This document shows positions 46,030 to 54,734 of a stretch of 56,963 nt of DNA, piece by piece. The number at the start of each line of letters is the position of its first letter. The stretch's first letter is position 1. The notes beneath the pieces were generated by a model, which was not told the DNA's origin, searched no databases, and saw only the letters and a list, made by a program, of their open reading frames with translations. The position numbers and the translations under genes are program-made. The DNA comes from JBDHTS01 sp044221445 (GTDB lineage: Bacteria; Pseudomonadota; Alphaproteobacteria; Micavibrionales; Micavibrionaceae), in assembly GCA_044221445.1 (NCBI GenBank), contig JBGAPF010000014.1, positions 1 through 56,963 on the forward strand. The letters run 5' to 3'.

Positions 46030-46857
46030 TCAGGCTTCTATAAGGTCAAACAACGCCGCTTTATTGTCAAAACCTGCGCAAACCAGCGGCCCGCCGAAGC
46101 CGCAGCCGTCGTCCAGCGTCGCGGTGACACAGTTCAGATGCATGCCGTTATGGTCGGGGTCGAATCCGCGCACGACTTTACGGAAGGGCTGGTATGCGTC
46201 GGTAATGCTTTTAAAGTTCTGACCGGCCTGCCAGAAGCTTTCATCCTGGGTTTCCAAGGGACGGGACGGATCAAGGCCGGCATGGACGAACAGCAGCGGG
46301 GACTCCCCGTCAGGCGCGGTGAAGGCGGCGCGGCGCAGCTGGCTGGCAAAAAGTTCGTGGCCTGGATGGCGCCTGACGGCTTCGCGTATTTTCGCCGTCC
46401 AGCGCACCAGCGCCATGACCCCCTCGCGCCCGGCGTTCAGCCCGTCCTGAGGATTGATGCCGTACCCGGCCAGCGTGTGGCCAAGGCCGCCGTTCAGCAT
46501 CTGCATCAGAGCCGATACAGGATGGTGGATAAAGGGAAGCTGCAGCAGTTTCTGCCATAAATCTTCCTGCATGCCGCGCAGGTAGACAATGTCCTGGGGG
46601 TGGACGCCGGGGATCGCCAGAACCATGCGGCGAAAAGTCAGCAGTTCGTCGACGGTGGCGCATGGCGCAGAGCCGTACCCTGTGTAGTTCCCCAGATAGA
46701 TGATCCTGTCGCCCGGCTCGATCCGGTGGTAAAGGCCGTCATGCAGGGACTGCAGACGCGCCGCCTCTCCATGGATAGCGGGAACCGCCCAGATCCTTTT
46801 AGGCGTGCCGAGGACGGTAAAGCGCTGGTCTGACGAAATGCACACGAACGTGGACAC
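46030..46857 (-). CDS. Metallophosphoesterase-fold protein with altered catalytic residues
   Basis: 275 aa with the spacing of a PPP/Apah-type phosphatase, yet the metal-ligand motifs are changed. The expected GDIHG reads PAIHG, GDYVDRG reads GNYTGYG (GDRIIYLGNYTGYG), and GNHE reads GMQE (VYLRGMQEDLW). The late HAG motif is intact (LLFVHAGLDPSRP), and so is the typical HPGHELFASQL region. At least three ligands are gone, so it probably lacks phosphatase activity and may bind nucleotides or partner proteins. It sits on the same strand between carD and rpoH. Start 46857 is the only good Met. Confidence 0.75.
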   Translation of the reverse strand: MSTFVCISSDQRFTVLGTPKRIWAVPAIHGEAARLQSLHDGLYHRIEPGDRIIYLGNYTGYGSAPCATVDELLTFRRMVLAIPGVHPQDIVYLRGMQEDLWQKLLQLPFIHHPVSALMQMLNGGLGHTLAGYGINPQDGLNAGREGVMALVRWTAKIREAVRRHPGHELFASQLRRAAFTAPDGESPLLFVHAGLDPSRPLETQDESFWQAGQNFKSITDAYQPFRKVVRGFDPDHNGMHLNCVTATLDDGCGFGGPLVCAGFDNKAALFDLIEA

Positions 46858-46990
46858 TCTGAGGCGGGTGGTCTGGAATCAATTCCAGAATCATCTTCAG
46901 TCTACAGCAGGTTCAAGGGGATACAAATTGTTTTTACAATAGGGGTGTGGATCGTTTCACGGCGGCTTATCCTATATGCGCTGAAAAATA

Positions 46991-47019
46991 AAAAATCCCC
47001 GCTTTCGGCGGGGATTTTT
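46991..47019 (-). terminator. Intrinsic terminator of carD
   Basis: Arms AAAAATCCCCGC and GCGGGGATTTTT with loop TTTCG, just after the carD stop (47040) on the minus strand, with a T-rich tail. Confidence 0.9.
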
Positions 47020-47039
47020 AAAACCTTGTACCGGCACTG

Positions 47040-47549
47040 TTAAGCGGCCAGTTTGCCCAGAATGCCTTCCAGCTTTTCGGTCGCCTGCATTTCCGTGATG
47101 CTTTGAACGGCCGCGACTTCGCGGGCCAGGCGCTGCAGCGCGGACTGGTAGATCTGGCGTTCGCTGTAAGACTGCTCCGAATCGTCGTTGCTGCGTTTCA
47201 GGTCGCGCAGGACTTCGGCGATGGAGACAGGGTCGCCTGAATTGATTTTGGTTTCATATTCCTGGGCGCGGCGGCTCCACATCGTGCGGCGCACTTTAGA
47301 CTTGCCCTGAAGGGTTTTCATGGCGTCTTTCAGACGGTCGCCGGAACACAGCTTGCGCAGGCCCGCCGTATTCGCCTTCACGACCGGGATTTTAAGCCGC
47401 ATGCGGTCGTGGCTGAACGAAATGGCGTAAAGCCGGATTTCCGTCCCCGCGATCGTCTGCGTTTCGATGCCTTCAACTTTGCCCACGCCGTGCGCGGGAT
47501 AGACAACGAAATCACCAGTTTTGAAGTCGAAATTGTCGTTATGAGCCAT
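47040..47549 (-). CDS. carD: CarD-family transcriptional regulator
   Basis: 169 aa. CarD/CdnL proteins bind the RNA polymerase beta subunit with an N-terminal Tudor-like domain and stabilise open promoters, mainly for rRNA and stress. N-terminal signature TGDFVVYPAHGVGKVEGIET, then SHDRMRLKIPVVKANTAGLR; the C-terminal helical DNA-contact part has RRTMWSRRAQEYETKINSGD and SIAEVLRDLKR. Start at ATG 47549 is supported by AGGTGG 9 bases upstream; an upstream GTG at 47561 would consume that site. Neighbour of fdxA, an association common in alphaproteobacteria. Confidence 0.95.
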   Translation of the reverse strand: MAHNDNFDFKTGDFVVYPAHGVGKVEGIETQTIAGTEIRLYAISFSHDRMRLKIPVVKANTAGLRKLCSGDRLKDAMKTLQGKSKVRRTMWSRRAQEYETKINSGDPVSIAEVLRDLKRSNDDSEQSYSERQIYQSALQRLAREVAAVQSITEMQATEKLEGILGKLAA

Positions 47550-47591
47550 GTGCGAAACCACCTTTACCGATGTGAGACACTACTTTACATA

Positions 47592-47606
47592 CTGCACCAT
47601 GTGCAG
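47592..47606. promoter_or_regulatory. Small inverted repeat upstream of carD
   Basis: CTGCAC-CAT-GTGCAG about 43 bases before the carD start, in a 255-base gap that otherwise holds only AT-rich DNA and no ORF. Could be an operator; nothing else supports it. Confidence 0.25.
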
Positions 47607-47804
47607 ATATACACTTCCGAGAATGAAAGGCTGTTCCGGGGTTGAAAGCGCCGCCCGTCGAAGCTTCATGCTGCAAAGCGATGAGAAGGAATATAGTTAA
47701 AGTTTTGTAAATTTTCAAGTTTAAAATAGTAAGTCCGGCAGGGATAATGCCAAAATTATGCCATAAATCAATATATTGACTGATTTTATTGATAAAAAGA
47801 TTAA

Positions 47805-48143
47805 TTAATCTCCTTCGCCGGGCGCGTCGCTGAACAAGGCAGGGTACTTATCTGGCACGGCTTTGAATTCTTCTGCTTCGGGCAGGGCGGGCTTTCTTTT
47901 GGTCAGGTTGGGCCATTTTTCAGAAAAAGTCCGGTTCAGCTCAAGGAATTTCTCGGCCCGCGAATCCATATCCGGGATGATCGCCTCGACCGGGCATTCG
48001 GGTTCACAGACGCCGCAGTCGATGCATTCATCCGGATGGATGACCAGCATGTTTTCACCTTCATAGAAGCAGTCGACCGGGCAGACCTCGACGCAGTCCG
48101 TGTATTTGCATTTAATGCAGACATCTGTGACGACGAAGGTCAT
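47805..48143 (-). CDS. fdxA: FdxA, 7Fe (3Fe-4S plus 4Fe-4S) ferredoxin
   Basis: 112-aa cytoplasmic electron carrier. Clusters: C9, C17 and C50 fit the 3Fe-4S site, and C21, C40, C43 and C46 the 4Fe-4S site (VCIKCKYTDCVEVCPVDCF; ECIDCGVCEPECPVEA); C12 and C25 are additional. The long C-terminal extension (KFLELNRTFSEKWPNLTKRK) is typical for FdxA of proteobacteria. A palindrome (GATTAATTAATC, 47799-47810) overlaps the stop. It is followed after a gap by carD. Confidence 0.97.
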   Translation of the reverse strand: MTFVVTDVCIKCKYTDCVEVCPVDCFYEGENMLVIHPDECIDCGVCEPECPVEAIIPDMDSRAEKFLELNRTFSEKWPNLTKRKPALPEAEEFKAVPDKYPALFSDAPGEGD

Positions 48144-48194
48144 TGAGGCACCCTTTCTGTAAGGCTTATTGATATGCCATAGTCCGCGCGTTTT

Positions 48195-49142
48195 TCAAAG
48201 CGGATCGGCTTCGTCACGCTCGGTCGGCTGGGCGGGGCTGTCAAACGCCGCGGTGGTCGTATGCGCTTTGCCGTATTTCAGGACTTCCCTGAAAATGACG
48301 TAAAGCCCGCACAGGATGATGACGCCGCTCCCAATCAGGGTATTCCAGCCGGGAACATTCCCCCAGATCACGATATCGAAAAGCGCCGAAAAAATAATGG
48401 CGAGATAGGCGAAAGGGCTGACATAGGCTGCCGGCGCGTTGGCGTAGGAGTAGGTGAGCAGGATTTGTCCGATCCCCCCGAACAGGCCTGTCGCGATCAG
48501 GTAGACCAAACTGACGGGAGTGACAATCGGTTTCCAGAAAAACAGCATGCCGATAAATCCCGCGATAATCCCTGCCAGGGTGAAGTAGAACACAATGGTC
48601 AGCGCGTGTTCGGTCGCGCCAAGCCGCCGGACGCTGATCATGGCGAACGCCCCGAAGCAGGCGCCGAGCAGGGCGAGGCCGTTGCCGAGATGCGAACCTT
48701 CCCCTGTCGGCTGCAGCATGAACAGCACGGCGAACAGGCCCACGATCACGGCGCCGAAGCGATGCGGGCCGACTTTTTCCTTGAGCAGCGGAACCGACAG
48801 GGCCGTCAAAATGAGAGGAGAGGCGAAATTGATGGCCGTCGCCTGCGCCATCGGCAACAGAGCGAAGGACGAAAACCCGCAGACCATGCCGCAAAGCCCG
48901 ACTCCGGCCCTGATAAAATGATCCTTTGGCCGCGCGGTGCGGAATACGGCACGGTCTTTTAAAAGGAGCATAAAGTACAGGATCGGCACCATGGCCAGCG
49001 CGTTCCGGAAAAACATGATCTGGGGCACGGACTGCGTTTCGGACGCCAGCTTCACGAACAGGTTCATGCCCGCGAACACGGCGGTGCTGCCGGCGGCAAG
49101 GAGAAATACTTTGAACGGTTTTTCGACAGGCGTTTCGGTCAT
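48195..49142 (-). CDS. EamA-family (DMT) transporter
   Basis: 315 aa with ten predicted membrane helices in two repeated halves, e.g. VFLLAAGSTAVFAGMNLFVK and ATGLFGGIGQILLTYSYANA. Inner-membrane exporter or permease of metabolites; the substrate (S-adenosylmethionine, amino acids and others in the family) cannot be fixed. A Glu/Asp-rich cytosolic tail (TERDEADPL) closes it. It is upstream of fdxA on the same strand with a 51-base gap. Confidence 0.9.
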   Translation of the reverse strand: MTETPVEKPFKVFLLAAGSTAVFAGMNLFVKLASETQSVPQIMFFRNALAMVPILYFMLLLKDRAVFRTARPKDHFIRAGVGLCGMVCGFSSFALLPMAQATAINFASPLILTALSVPLLKEKVGPHRFGAVIVGLFAVLFMLQPTGEGSHLGNGLALLGACFGAFAMISVRRLGATEHALTIVFYFTLAGIIAGFIGMLFFWKPIVTPVSLVYLIATGLFGGIGQILLTYSYANAPAAYVSPFAYLAIIFSALFDIVIWGNVPGWNTLIGSGVIILCGLYVIFREVLKYGKAHTTTAAFDSPAQPTERDEADPL

Positions 49143-49230
49143 GGCTTGTAGGCATGGATATCACAAAATCGACGGAAACGGGAAACATCCGAAAAGGCTT
49201 TTGCGATTTCGAAATCAGGTTGTAGATAGA

Positions 49231-50253
49231 ATGATGGATGCGCCGCATGATCTTTACCGTCAGTTTTTTTCTTATTCGCGCACGGGCGATTTTTTCCCGC
49301 TGAAGGCCACGACGGAAAAACTCTCCCGTCTTGGAGACTGGTCTGAGGCCGAAGCAGGGGTGCTGGCCTGCCGTCTGCAAGTGCCCCTGCCCGCGCAGGA
49401 CGGCCCGTTCAGCCTGATCCCCTCCCTTTCTCTGCGCGTGGCTGCGCCTTACAGCTTTCGTTTTGCGGCGGATTGCCAGACGGCAAGGGGCCGGAAGATG
49501 CTGACGCTGGAGCCGGTCGGGCATAAGGAGATTGGGGATGGGACGGTCAGTGGCTTTACCGGTGTCGCTCAAAATGATCTGCATGCGGATCTAAGTATCG
49601 ATTTTTTCGACAACATCGTTGCCATACATTCCCTGTTTCTGTTCGTCGGCGGCCTTGCGCTCGAAGATCTGGACGCCATCGATTATTGCGCGGGGATGAC
49701 CGTTCCCGGTGCCTTCAATACCGTTTCAAAGACTTTCACTGCCCCTGTACTCGATGTTCCGGCGATCAGCCAGATGGAACAGGACGCCGCCATCGCTTCG
49801 CGCATCTGTTCGCCGGTCAGCACGACGATGGTCCTGAACGGGTTCGGGGTCGGCGCGCGCGTTGACGAAGTGGCGCCTTTGTCCCTTTCGCTTGTAAGGG
49901 ATTTTTACGGCGTATGGCCGCACAGCGTCTGGGCGGCCTCGCGCCATGGGGTCCTCGGCGCCGTCACCGCCCTGCGGTCCTGGGAAGAGGTCGGGGGCAT
50001 CCTGAACAAAGGCATTCCCATCGTGGCAACGCTGGCATATGAAGCCGGAGAACTCGACGGCGCGGCAGTGGTATCGACTCCAGGCCATTTGATGACCATC
50101 AAGGGTCTGGACAGTGGCGTCGTCGTCGTCAACGATCCGGGTGCCGGGTCGGCGGCCAAAGTCGAGCGGCGTTACGGCATCGGGCAGTTCGAGCGCGCAT
50201 GGTTCGGCAGGAAGCAGGGGGTCTGTTATGTCTTTGCCAGGCCGGAACGGTGA
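49231..50253 (+). CDS. C39-like papain-fold cysteine peptidase, cytoplasmic
   Basis: 340 aa from ATG 49231. The N-terminal half (about 170 residues) is beta-rich and unassigned. The second half has a C39_2-type core: the catalytic Cys in ASRICSPVSTTMVLNGFGV (pattern C-x-P-x-S), the His in GHLMTIKGLDSG, and the Asp in VVVNDPGAGSAAKVERRYG, with the closing FERAWFGRKQGVCYVF. No signal peptide or transporter is visible, so the target is unclear. It is divergent from the EamA gene. Confidence 0.78.
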   Translation: MMDAPHDLYRQFFSYSRTGDFFPLKATTEKLSRLGDWSEAEAGVLACRLQVPLPAQDGPFSLIPSLSLRVAAPYSFRFAADCQTARGRKMLTLEPVGHKEIGDGTVSGFTGVAQNDLHADLSIDFFDNIVAIHSLFLFVGGLALEDLDAIDYCAGMTVPGAFNTVSKTFTAPVLDVPAISQMEQDAAIASRICSPVSTTMVLNGFGVGARVDEVAPLSLSLVRDFYGVWPHSVWAASRHGVLGAVTALRSWEEVGGILNKGIPIVATLAYEAGELDGAAVVSTPGHLMTIKGLDSGVVVVNDPGAGSAAKVERRYGIGQFERAWFGRKQGVCYVFARPER

Positions 50254-50264
50254 CGATCAACCTG

Positions 50265-51677
50265 TCATAGAGTCTTGACGGCTGCGAGCGCGGCCAGCCG
50301 CGCTTTTGCATGGTCGACGATGGGCAGCGGATAGGTTTTGTCCAGGATCACGCCGGCCTTATGCAGAATATCCTCCGGCGCCTCCCACGGCGCGTGAATG
50401 TCTTTGGCGTCCAGTTCCGCCAGTTCGGGTATCCATTGCCGTACGTAATCGCCCTTCGGGTCGAATTTCCTGCCCTGAGTGACCGGGTTGAAAACACGGA
50501 AAAACGGCGCGGCGTCGGCCCCGCATCCCGCCACCCACTGCCAGTTGCCGCTGTTATTGGCGAGATCCGCGTCCACGAGGCAGTCCCAGAACCAGCGTTC
50601 GCCCTCCTGCCACGGCAACAGCAGATCCTTGACCAGGAAGGATCCCACGATCATCCGCACGCGGTTATGCATGAAACCCGTCGCCCAGAGCTGGCGCATC
50701 CCTGCGTCCACGATCGGATATCCGGTCAGGCCTTTTTGCCAGCGGTGCAGGTGATTCTTGTTATTATTCCAGGGGAATTTCGCGAAGGAAGTCTGTAGCG
50801 GCTGATCGGGCAGCCCCGGAAAATGATAGAGCAGGTGATAACAGAATTCGCGCCACAGGATTTCGTTAAGGAATTTCAGCCCGGGGCTTTCCAGGCCTTG
50901 GGCCGTCATGGCGATACTGACCGTGTGCCAGATCTGGCGCGGTGAAATCTCGCCCCAATGAAGATGGGGCGACAGGTGCGACACATGGTCCATATCGGGA
51001 CGGTCACGGCCTTCGGCATAATGTTCCAGGCTGTTTTCGACGAAATGTTCCAGCCGCTCGGCTGCGCCGTCTTCGCCCGGCGTCCAGTCATTCATCATGG
51101 GCTTGTCCCATGGAATGGAGGGCAAAAGGTTGAGGTCGTCGGGCGCAAGGCTTTCCGTTTCCGCCCAGTGTCTTGGCGACTCTGGATGGAGCGGCGGATG
51201 AATATCCGGGCGCTGCCGGATCGCTTTGGCAAAAGGTGTGAAAACCCGGTAGGGCGTGCCATCGCCCTTAACGGTCTGCCACGGTTCGTATAAAAGAGAG
51301 CCGTTTGAAATTTCACAGCGCATGCCGTGCGTTGACAGCGTTTGTTCAACTTTTTTATCATTTGCGATCCGCCAGGGTTCATAACAGCGGTTCCAGTAGA
51401 CAGTCTCGGCCCCGGATTTTTTCGCAAGGCCGGGAAGCAGGACGCTCGCGTCACCTTTAAGAAAGATGAGATGCTTCTCTAGCGTGATGTTCAGTTTTTC
51501 AAGGCTGTGATGCAGCCATACCCGGCCGGCGGCGCCAACGGACCAATCGCCCGCATTTTCATCATCAAGGATAAAAACAGGCAGGACGGACATGCCGCTT
51601 TTGCAGGCGGCTGCGAATGCGGGATTATCAGCCAGGCGCAGATCCTGACGAAACCAGACTATGGCGGTTTTGTTCAT
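50265..51677 (-). CDS. phrB: Deoxyribodipyrimidine photolyase
   Basis: Light-driven repair of cyclobutane pyrimidine dimers with FAD. 470 aa from ATG 51677. DNA-photolyase N domain (MNKTAIVWFRQDLRLADNPA), then the FAD-binding domain with SHLSPHLHWGEISPRQIW, EILWREFCYHLLYHFP, the class-I signature TGYPIVDAGMRQLWATGFMHNR, and WDCLVDADLANNSGNWQWVAG. The Trp/His landmarks are all present. The antenna cofactor is not predictable. It converges with the C39-like gene with an 11-base gap. Confidence 0.97.
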   Translation of the reverse strand: MNKTAIVWFRQDLRLADNPAFAAACKSGMSVLPVFILDDENAGDWSVGAAGRVWLHHSLEKLNITLEKHLIFLKGDASVLLPGLAKKSGAETVYWNRCYEPWRIANDKKVEQTLSTHGMRCEISNGSLLYEPWQTVKGDGTPYRVFTPFAKAIRQRPDIHPPLHPESPRHWAETESLAPDDLNLLPSIPWDKPMMNDWTPGEDGAAERLEHFVENSLEHYAEGRDRPDMDHVSHLSPHLHWGEISPRQIWHTVSIAMTAQGLESPGLKFLNEILWREFCYHLLYHFPGLPDQPLQTSFAKFPWNNNKNHLHRWQKGLTGYPIVDAGMRQLWATGFMHNRVRMIVGSFLVKDLLLPWQEGERWFWDCLVDADLANNSGNWQWVAGCGADAAPFFRVFNPVTQGRKFDPKGDYVRQWIPELAELDAKDIHAPWEAPEDILHKAGVILDKTYPLPIVDHAKARLAALAAVKTL

Positions 51678-51750
51678 GCGGCAGATAATAGCGGGGAAGG
51701 CGGTTCCTAACAAACAGGAACGTCCCCTATACGCGCATTATCTTTAAGGT

Positions 51751-52719
51751 TCAGCCGTCTTTGGTGATCCGGTCGATCAAAACTTTTTTTGTCGCTTCGG
51801 ATTGGTCCAGATCGACCTGGCAGGTGCCGGCCGCTTCATGCCCGCCGCCGCCGAACTCAAGCATAAGCTGACCGACATGGGTTTTACTGGAGCGGTTCAG
51901 GATCGATTTTCCGATGGCAAAAACCGTATTGGAGTCGTTCTTGCCGCGCATCACATGCATGGAAATATTGCACCGGGGAAACAGCGCGTAAATAACGAAC
52001 CGGTTGCCGGCCCATATGGGATCCTGATTGCGCAGGTCCAGCACCACAAGGTTGCGCTGGACGATGGAACAGCGTTCCAGCTGTTCCCGGAATTTCGGCT
52101 GGTGGCTCTTATACAGATCCACACGTTCTTTGACATCGGGCAGGGCCAGAATGTCGTCGATCGAATGATGCTCGCGGCAGTAATCGATCAGTTGCATCAT
52201 CAACTGATAATTGGAAATGGTGAAATCGCGGAAGCGGCCGAGTCCGGTGCGGGCGTCCATGATAAAACTTAGCAGCTCCCATCCTTGCGGATCGAGTATG
52301 TCCTCGCGCGTGAACTGGGCGGCGTCTGCCTTGTCGACGGCTTTCATCATTTCGTCGCTGATATCGGCGAGAAGGGGGTTGGCGTACCCGCCGAAATAAT
52401 CGAACACGACACGCGCCGCGGAAGGGGCGTTATCGTCGATCACATGGTTGGCATTGTTCTGGCCGACCCGCCGGATTTCGCTGGAATGATGGTCGAATGA
52501 AAGATAAGCGCTTGGAACATAAGGAAGGTTTGTCGTTATATCCCTTGCCGAGACCTCGATCTTGCCGTCCTGCATATCCTTGGGATGCGCGAAAGTGATT
52601 TCATCGATCAGTCCCAGGGCCTTCAAAAGGATGCCGCAGACCAGCCCGTCCATGTCGCTTCGCGTAATGAGGCGGTATTGCTTGTCTGGTTCGGGGAGGA
52701 TTTTTGCGGTACGCGACAT
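51751..52719 (-). CDS. DHH-family phosphoesterase
   Basis: 322 aa from ATG 52719 with AGAGG upstream. N-terminal DHH domain: ITRSDMDGLVCGILL (D-x-D-G metal motif) and AYLSFDHHSSEIRRV (the DHH triad); C-terminal DHHA1-type region with LEFGGGGHEAAGTCQV, the G-G-G-x-x-x-A-G motif. Related proteins are nano-RNases, phosphatases or c-di-nucleotide/exopolyphosphate hydrolases; which one is not decidable. Monocistronic. Confidence 0.88.
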   Translation of the reverse strand: MSRTAKILPEPDKQYRLITRSDMDGLVCGILLKALGLIDEITFAHPKDMQDGKIEVSARDITTNLPYVPSAYLSFDHHSSEIRRVGQNNANHVIDDNAPSAARVVFDYFGGYANPLLADISDEMMKAVDKADAAQFTREDILDPQGWELLSFIMDARTGLGRFRDFTISNYQLMMQLIDYCREHHSIDDILALPDVKERVDLYKSHQPKFREQLERCSIVQRNLVVLDLRNQDPIWAGNRFVIYALFPRCNISMHVMRGKNDSNTVFAIGKSILNRSSKTHVGQLMLEFGGGGHEAAGTCQVDLDQSEATKKVLIDRITKDG

Positions 52720-52834
52720 CGGACGCCTCTTGGGAAGGTTCAATAACCACCCAAGGATAGGGCAAAAACCATAACACACGGTTAATGGCGATTTTCGCCC
52801 GTTTCCCGGCCTTTAGGCAGAAAAGTACGGCTAA

Positions 52835-54133
52835 TCAGGATGCGCTGGCCTCGACCTCGGCGTCTTCCTTGTCGCCCTTGCTCTTTTTCTTCTTTTTGTC
52901 GGTATAGACGAATGTCGGCGGCTTGCCTTCGAGGACCGTCTTGTCGTCCACGATCACTTCCTCGATGTTTTCCATGTCGGGCAGCTCGAACATCGTGTCC
53001 ATCAGCATGTTTTCCATGATGGACCGCAGGCCGCGCGCGCCGGTATTGCGTTCGATGGCTTTCTTGGAAATGGCTTTCAGGGCCGCTTCGGTGATTTTCA
53101 GATGCGCGCCTTCCATTTCGAACAGGCGGCCGTATTGCTTGACCAGCGCGTTCTTCGGTTCGGTCAGGATCTGGATCAGCGCGGCTTCGTCCAGGTCTTC
53201 CAGCGTCGCGACGACCGGCAGGCGGCCGACGAATTCAGGGATAAGGCCGAATTTGAGAAGGTCTTCCGTCTCAAGGTTTTTCAGCAGTTCGCCCGCGCGA
53301 CGGTCGTCCTGGGACTTTACGTCCGCGCCGAAGCCGATGGCCGTGCCGCGGCCGCGCATGCCTATGATCTTCTCGATGCCCGCGAACGCGCCGCCGCAGA
53401 TGAAGAGGATGTTGGTCGTGTCCACCTGCAGGAATTCCTGCTGCGGATGCTTGCGGCCCCCTTGCGGCGGGACGGAGGCGACGGTGCCTTCCATCAGTTT
53501 CAGCAGGGCCTGCTGCACGCCTTCGCCCGACACGTCGCGGGTGATGGACGGGTTGTCGCCCTTGCGGGAAATCTTGTCGATCTCGTCGATATAAACGATG
53601 CCGCGCTGCGCCCGCTCGACGTTGTAGTCGGAGGCCTGCAGCAGCTTCAGGACGATGTTCTCGACATCCTCGCCGACATAGCCGGCTTCGGTCAGGGTCG
53701 TCGCGTCGGCCATGGTGAACGGCACGTCGAGGATGCGGGCAAGCGTCTGGGCCAGCAGGGTTTTACCCGAGCCGGTTGGGCCGACCAGCAGTATGTTCGA
53801 TTTCGATATCTCGATCTCGCTGCCGCGCTCCCCGGACTCGATCCGCTTGTAATGGTTATGGACGGCGACGGACAGGACGCGCTTGGCCTTTTCCTGGCCG
53901 ATGACATATTCGTCCAGAACGGCCTTGATCTCGCCGGGCGTGGGGACGCCTTCGCCGGAACGGACCAGGGAGGACTTGTCCTCTTCCCGGATGATGTCCA
54001 TGCACAGTTCGACGCATTCGTTGCAGATGAACACGTTCGGGCCTGCGATGAGCTTGCGGACCTCATGCTGGCTCTTACCGCAGAAGGAGCAGTAGAGGGT
54101 GTTCTTGCTGTCGCTGGAACCGGCTTTACTCAT
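52835..54133 (-). CDS. clpX: ClpX, ATP-dependent unfoldase of ClpXP
   Basis: AAA+ hexamer that recognises tagged substrates and feeds them to ClpP. 432 aa from ATG 54133 (AAGGACG upstream). Zinc-binding domain C15, C18, C37, C40 (YCSFCGKSQHEVRKL, VFICNECVELC); Walker A LLVGPTGSGKTLLAQTLA; Walker B IVYIDEIDKISRKG; pore and sensor motifs (GYVGEDVENIV; the RKHPQQEF loop; NTGARGLRSIMENM with sensor 2). The C-terminus is Lys/Glu-rich. The partner clpP, usually directly upstream, is not here: a divergent 180-base gap and sufE precede it. Confidence 0.98.
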   Translation of the reverse strand: MSKAGSSDSKNTLYCSFCGKSQHEVRKLIAGPNVFICNECVELCMDIIREEDKSSLVRSGEGVPTPGEIKAVLDEYVIGQEKAKRVLSVAVHNHYKRIESGERGSEIEISKSNILLVGPTGSGKTLLAQTLARILDVPFTMADATTLTEAGYVGEDVENIVLKLLQASDYNVERAQRGIVYIDEIDKISRKGDNPSITRDVSGEGVQQALLKLMEGTVASVPPQGGRKHPQQEFLQVDTTNILFICGGAFAGIEKIIGMRGRGTAIGFGADVKSQDDRRAGELLKNLETEDLLKFGLIPEFVGRLPVVATLEDLDEAALIQILTEPKNALVKQYGRLFEMEGAHLKITEAALKAISKKAIERNTGARGLRSIMENMLMDTMFELPDMENIEEVIVDDKTVLEGKPPTFVYTDKKKKKSKGDKEDAEVEASAS

Positions 54134-54310
54134 TTGAGGCGTCCTTGCAGAATCAATCTGCTCCAATCTAGCCAACCGATGGGAAGCCGCGCAAGCCCCC
54201 AACGGACATTTACCTGATATTTAAATGCACCCTCATGCGCATGATTGCAAGCCTTCGGGCGCACCGTTATATACAATCAATGCGCCGCTAAAATTAAGGA
54301 AGTGTGAATA

Positions 54311-54727
54311 ATGACGGCCAGGACATTGCAGGAACTCGTCGAATCCTTCGCCCTGTTCGACAACTGGGAAGACCGCTATCGCTATATCATCGAACTCGGG
54401 CAAAGGCTTGAGCCGATGGAGACGTTGCTGAAAACCGACGGGAACCTGGTGCGCGGCTGCACGTCGCGCGTCTGGCTTGTTGCGGCGCAGCATGACGGGC
54501 GCTGGCATTTCATCGTCGACAGCGACGCCCAGATCGTGCGCGGGCTGATCTATATCCTTCTGGTCGCCTATCAGGACAAAACATCCGGGGAAATCGCGGC
54601 GGTCGATATCGGCAAGGCGTTCGAAACCCTGGGCCTTGGCGGCCATCTGTCGCCCAGTCGCCGGAACGGGTTTTTCGCCATGGTGGAGCGGGTCAGGGCG
54701 TTGGCCAAGGCCGAAGCCGCCGTTTAA
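54311..54727 (+). CDS. sufE: SufE, cysteine-desulfuration acceptor
   Basis: 138-residue cytosolic sulfur carrier that takes persulfide from SufS for Fe-S cluster assembly. The acceptor C50 is in LVRGCTSRVWLVA. Other signatures: QELVESFALFDNWEDRYRYI, LLKTDGNLVRGC, IVRGLIYILLVAYQDKT, LGLGGHLSPSRRNGFFAMVERV. Full length. It is divergent from clpX and isolated from other suf genes; alphaproteobacteria often carry sufE away from the suf cluster. Confidence 0.97.
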   Translation: MTARTLQELVESFALFDNWEDRYRYIIELGQRLEPMETLLKTDGNLVRGCTSRVWLVAAQHDGRWHFIVDSDAQIVRGLIYILLVAYQDKTSGEIAAVDIGKAFETLGLGGHLSPSRRNGFFAMVERVRALAKAEAAV

Positions 54728-54734
54728 AAAAACG

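Noticed and set aside
48241..49584. A 447-codon open frame antisense to the EamA transporter gene
   Set aside because: Arg/Gly/Pro-rich translation typical of a GC-rich antisense frame; the opposite strand is a clear ten-helix transporter.
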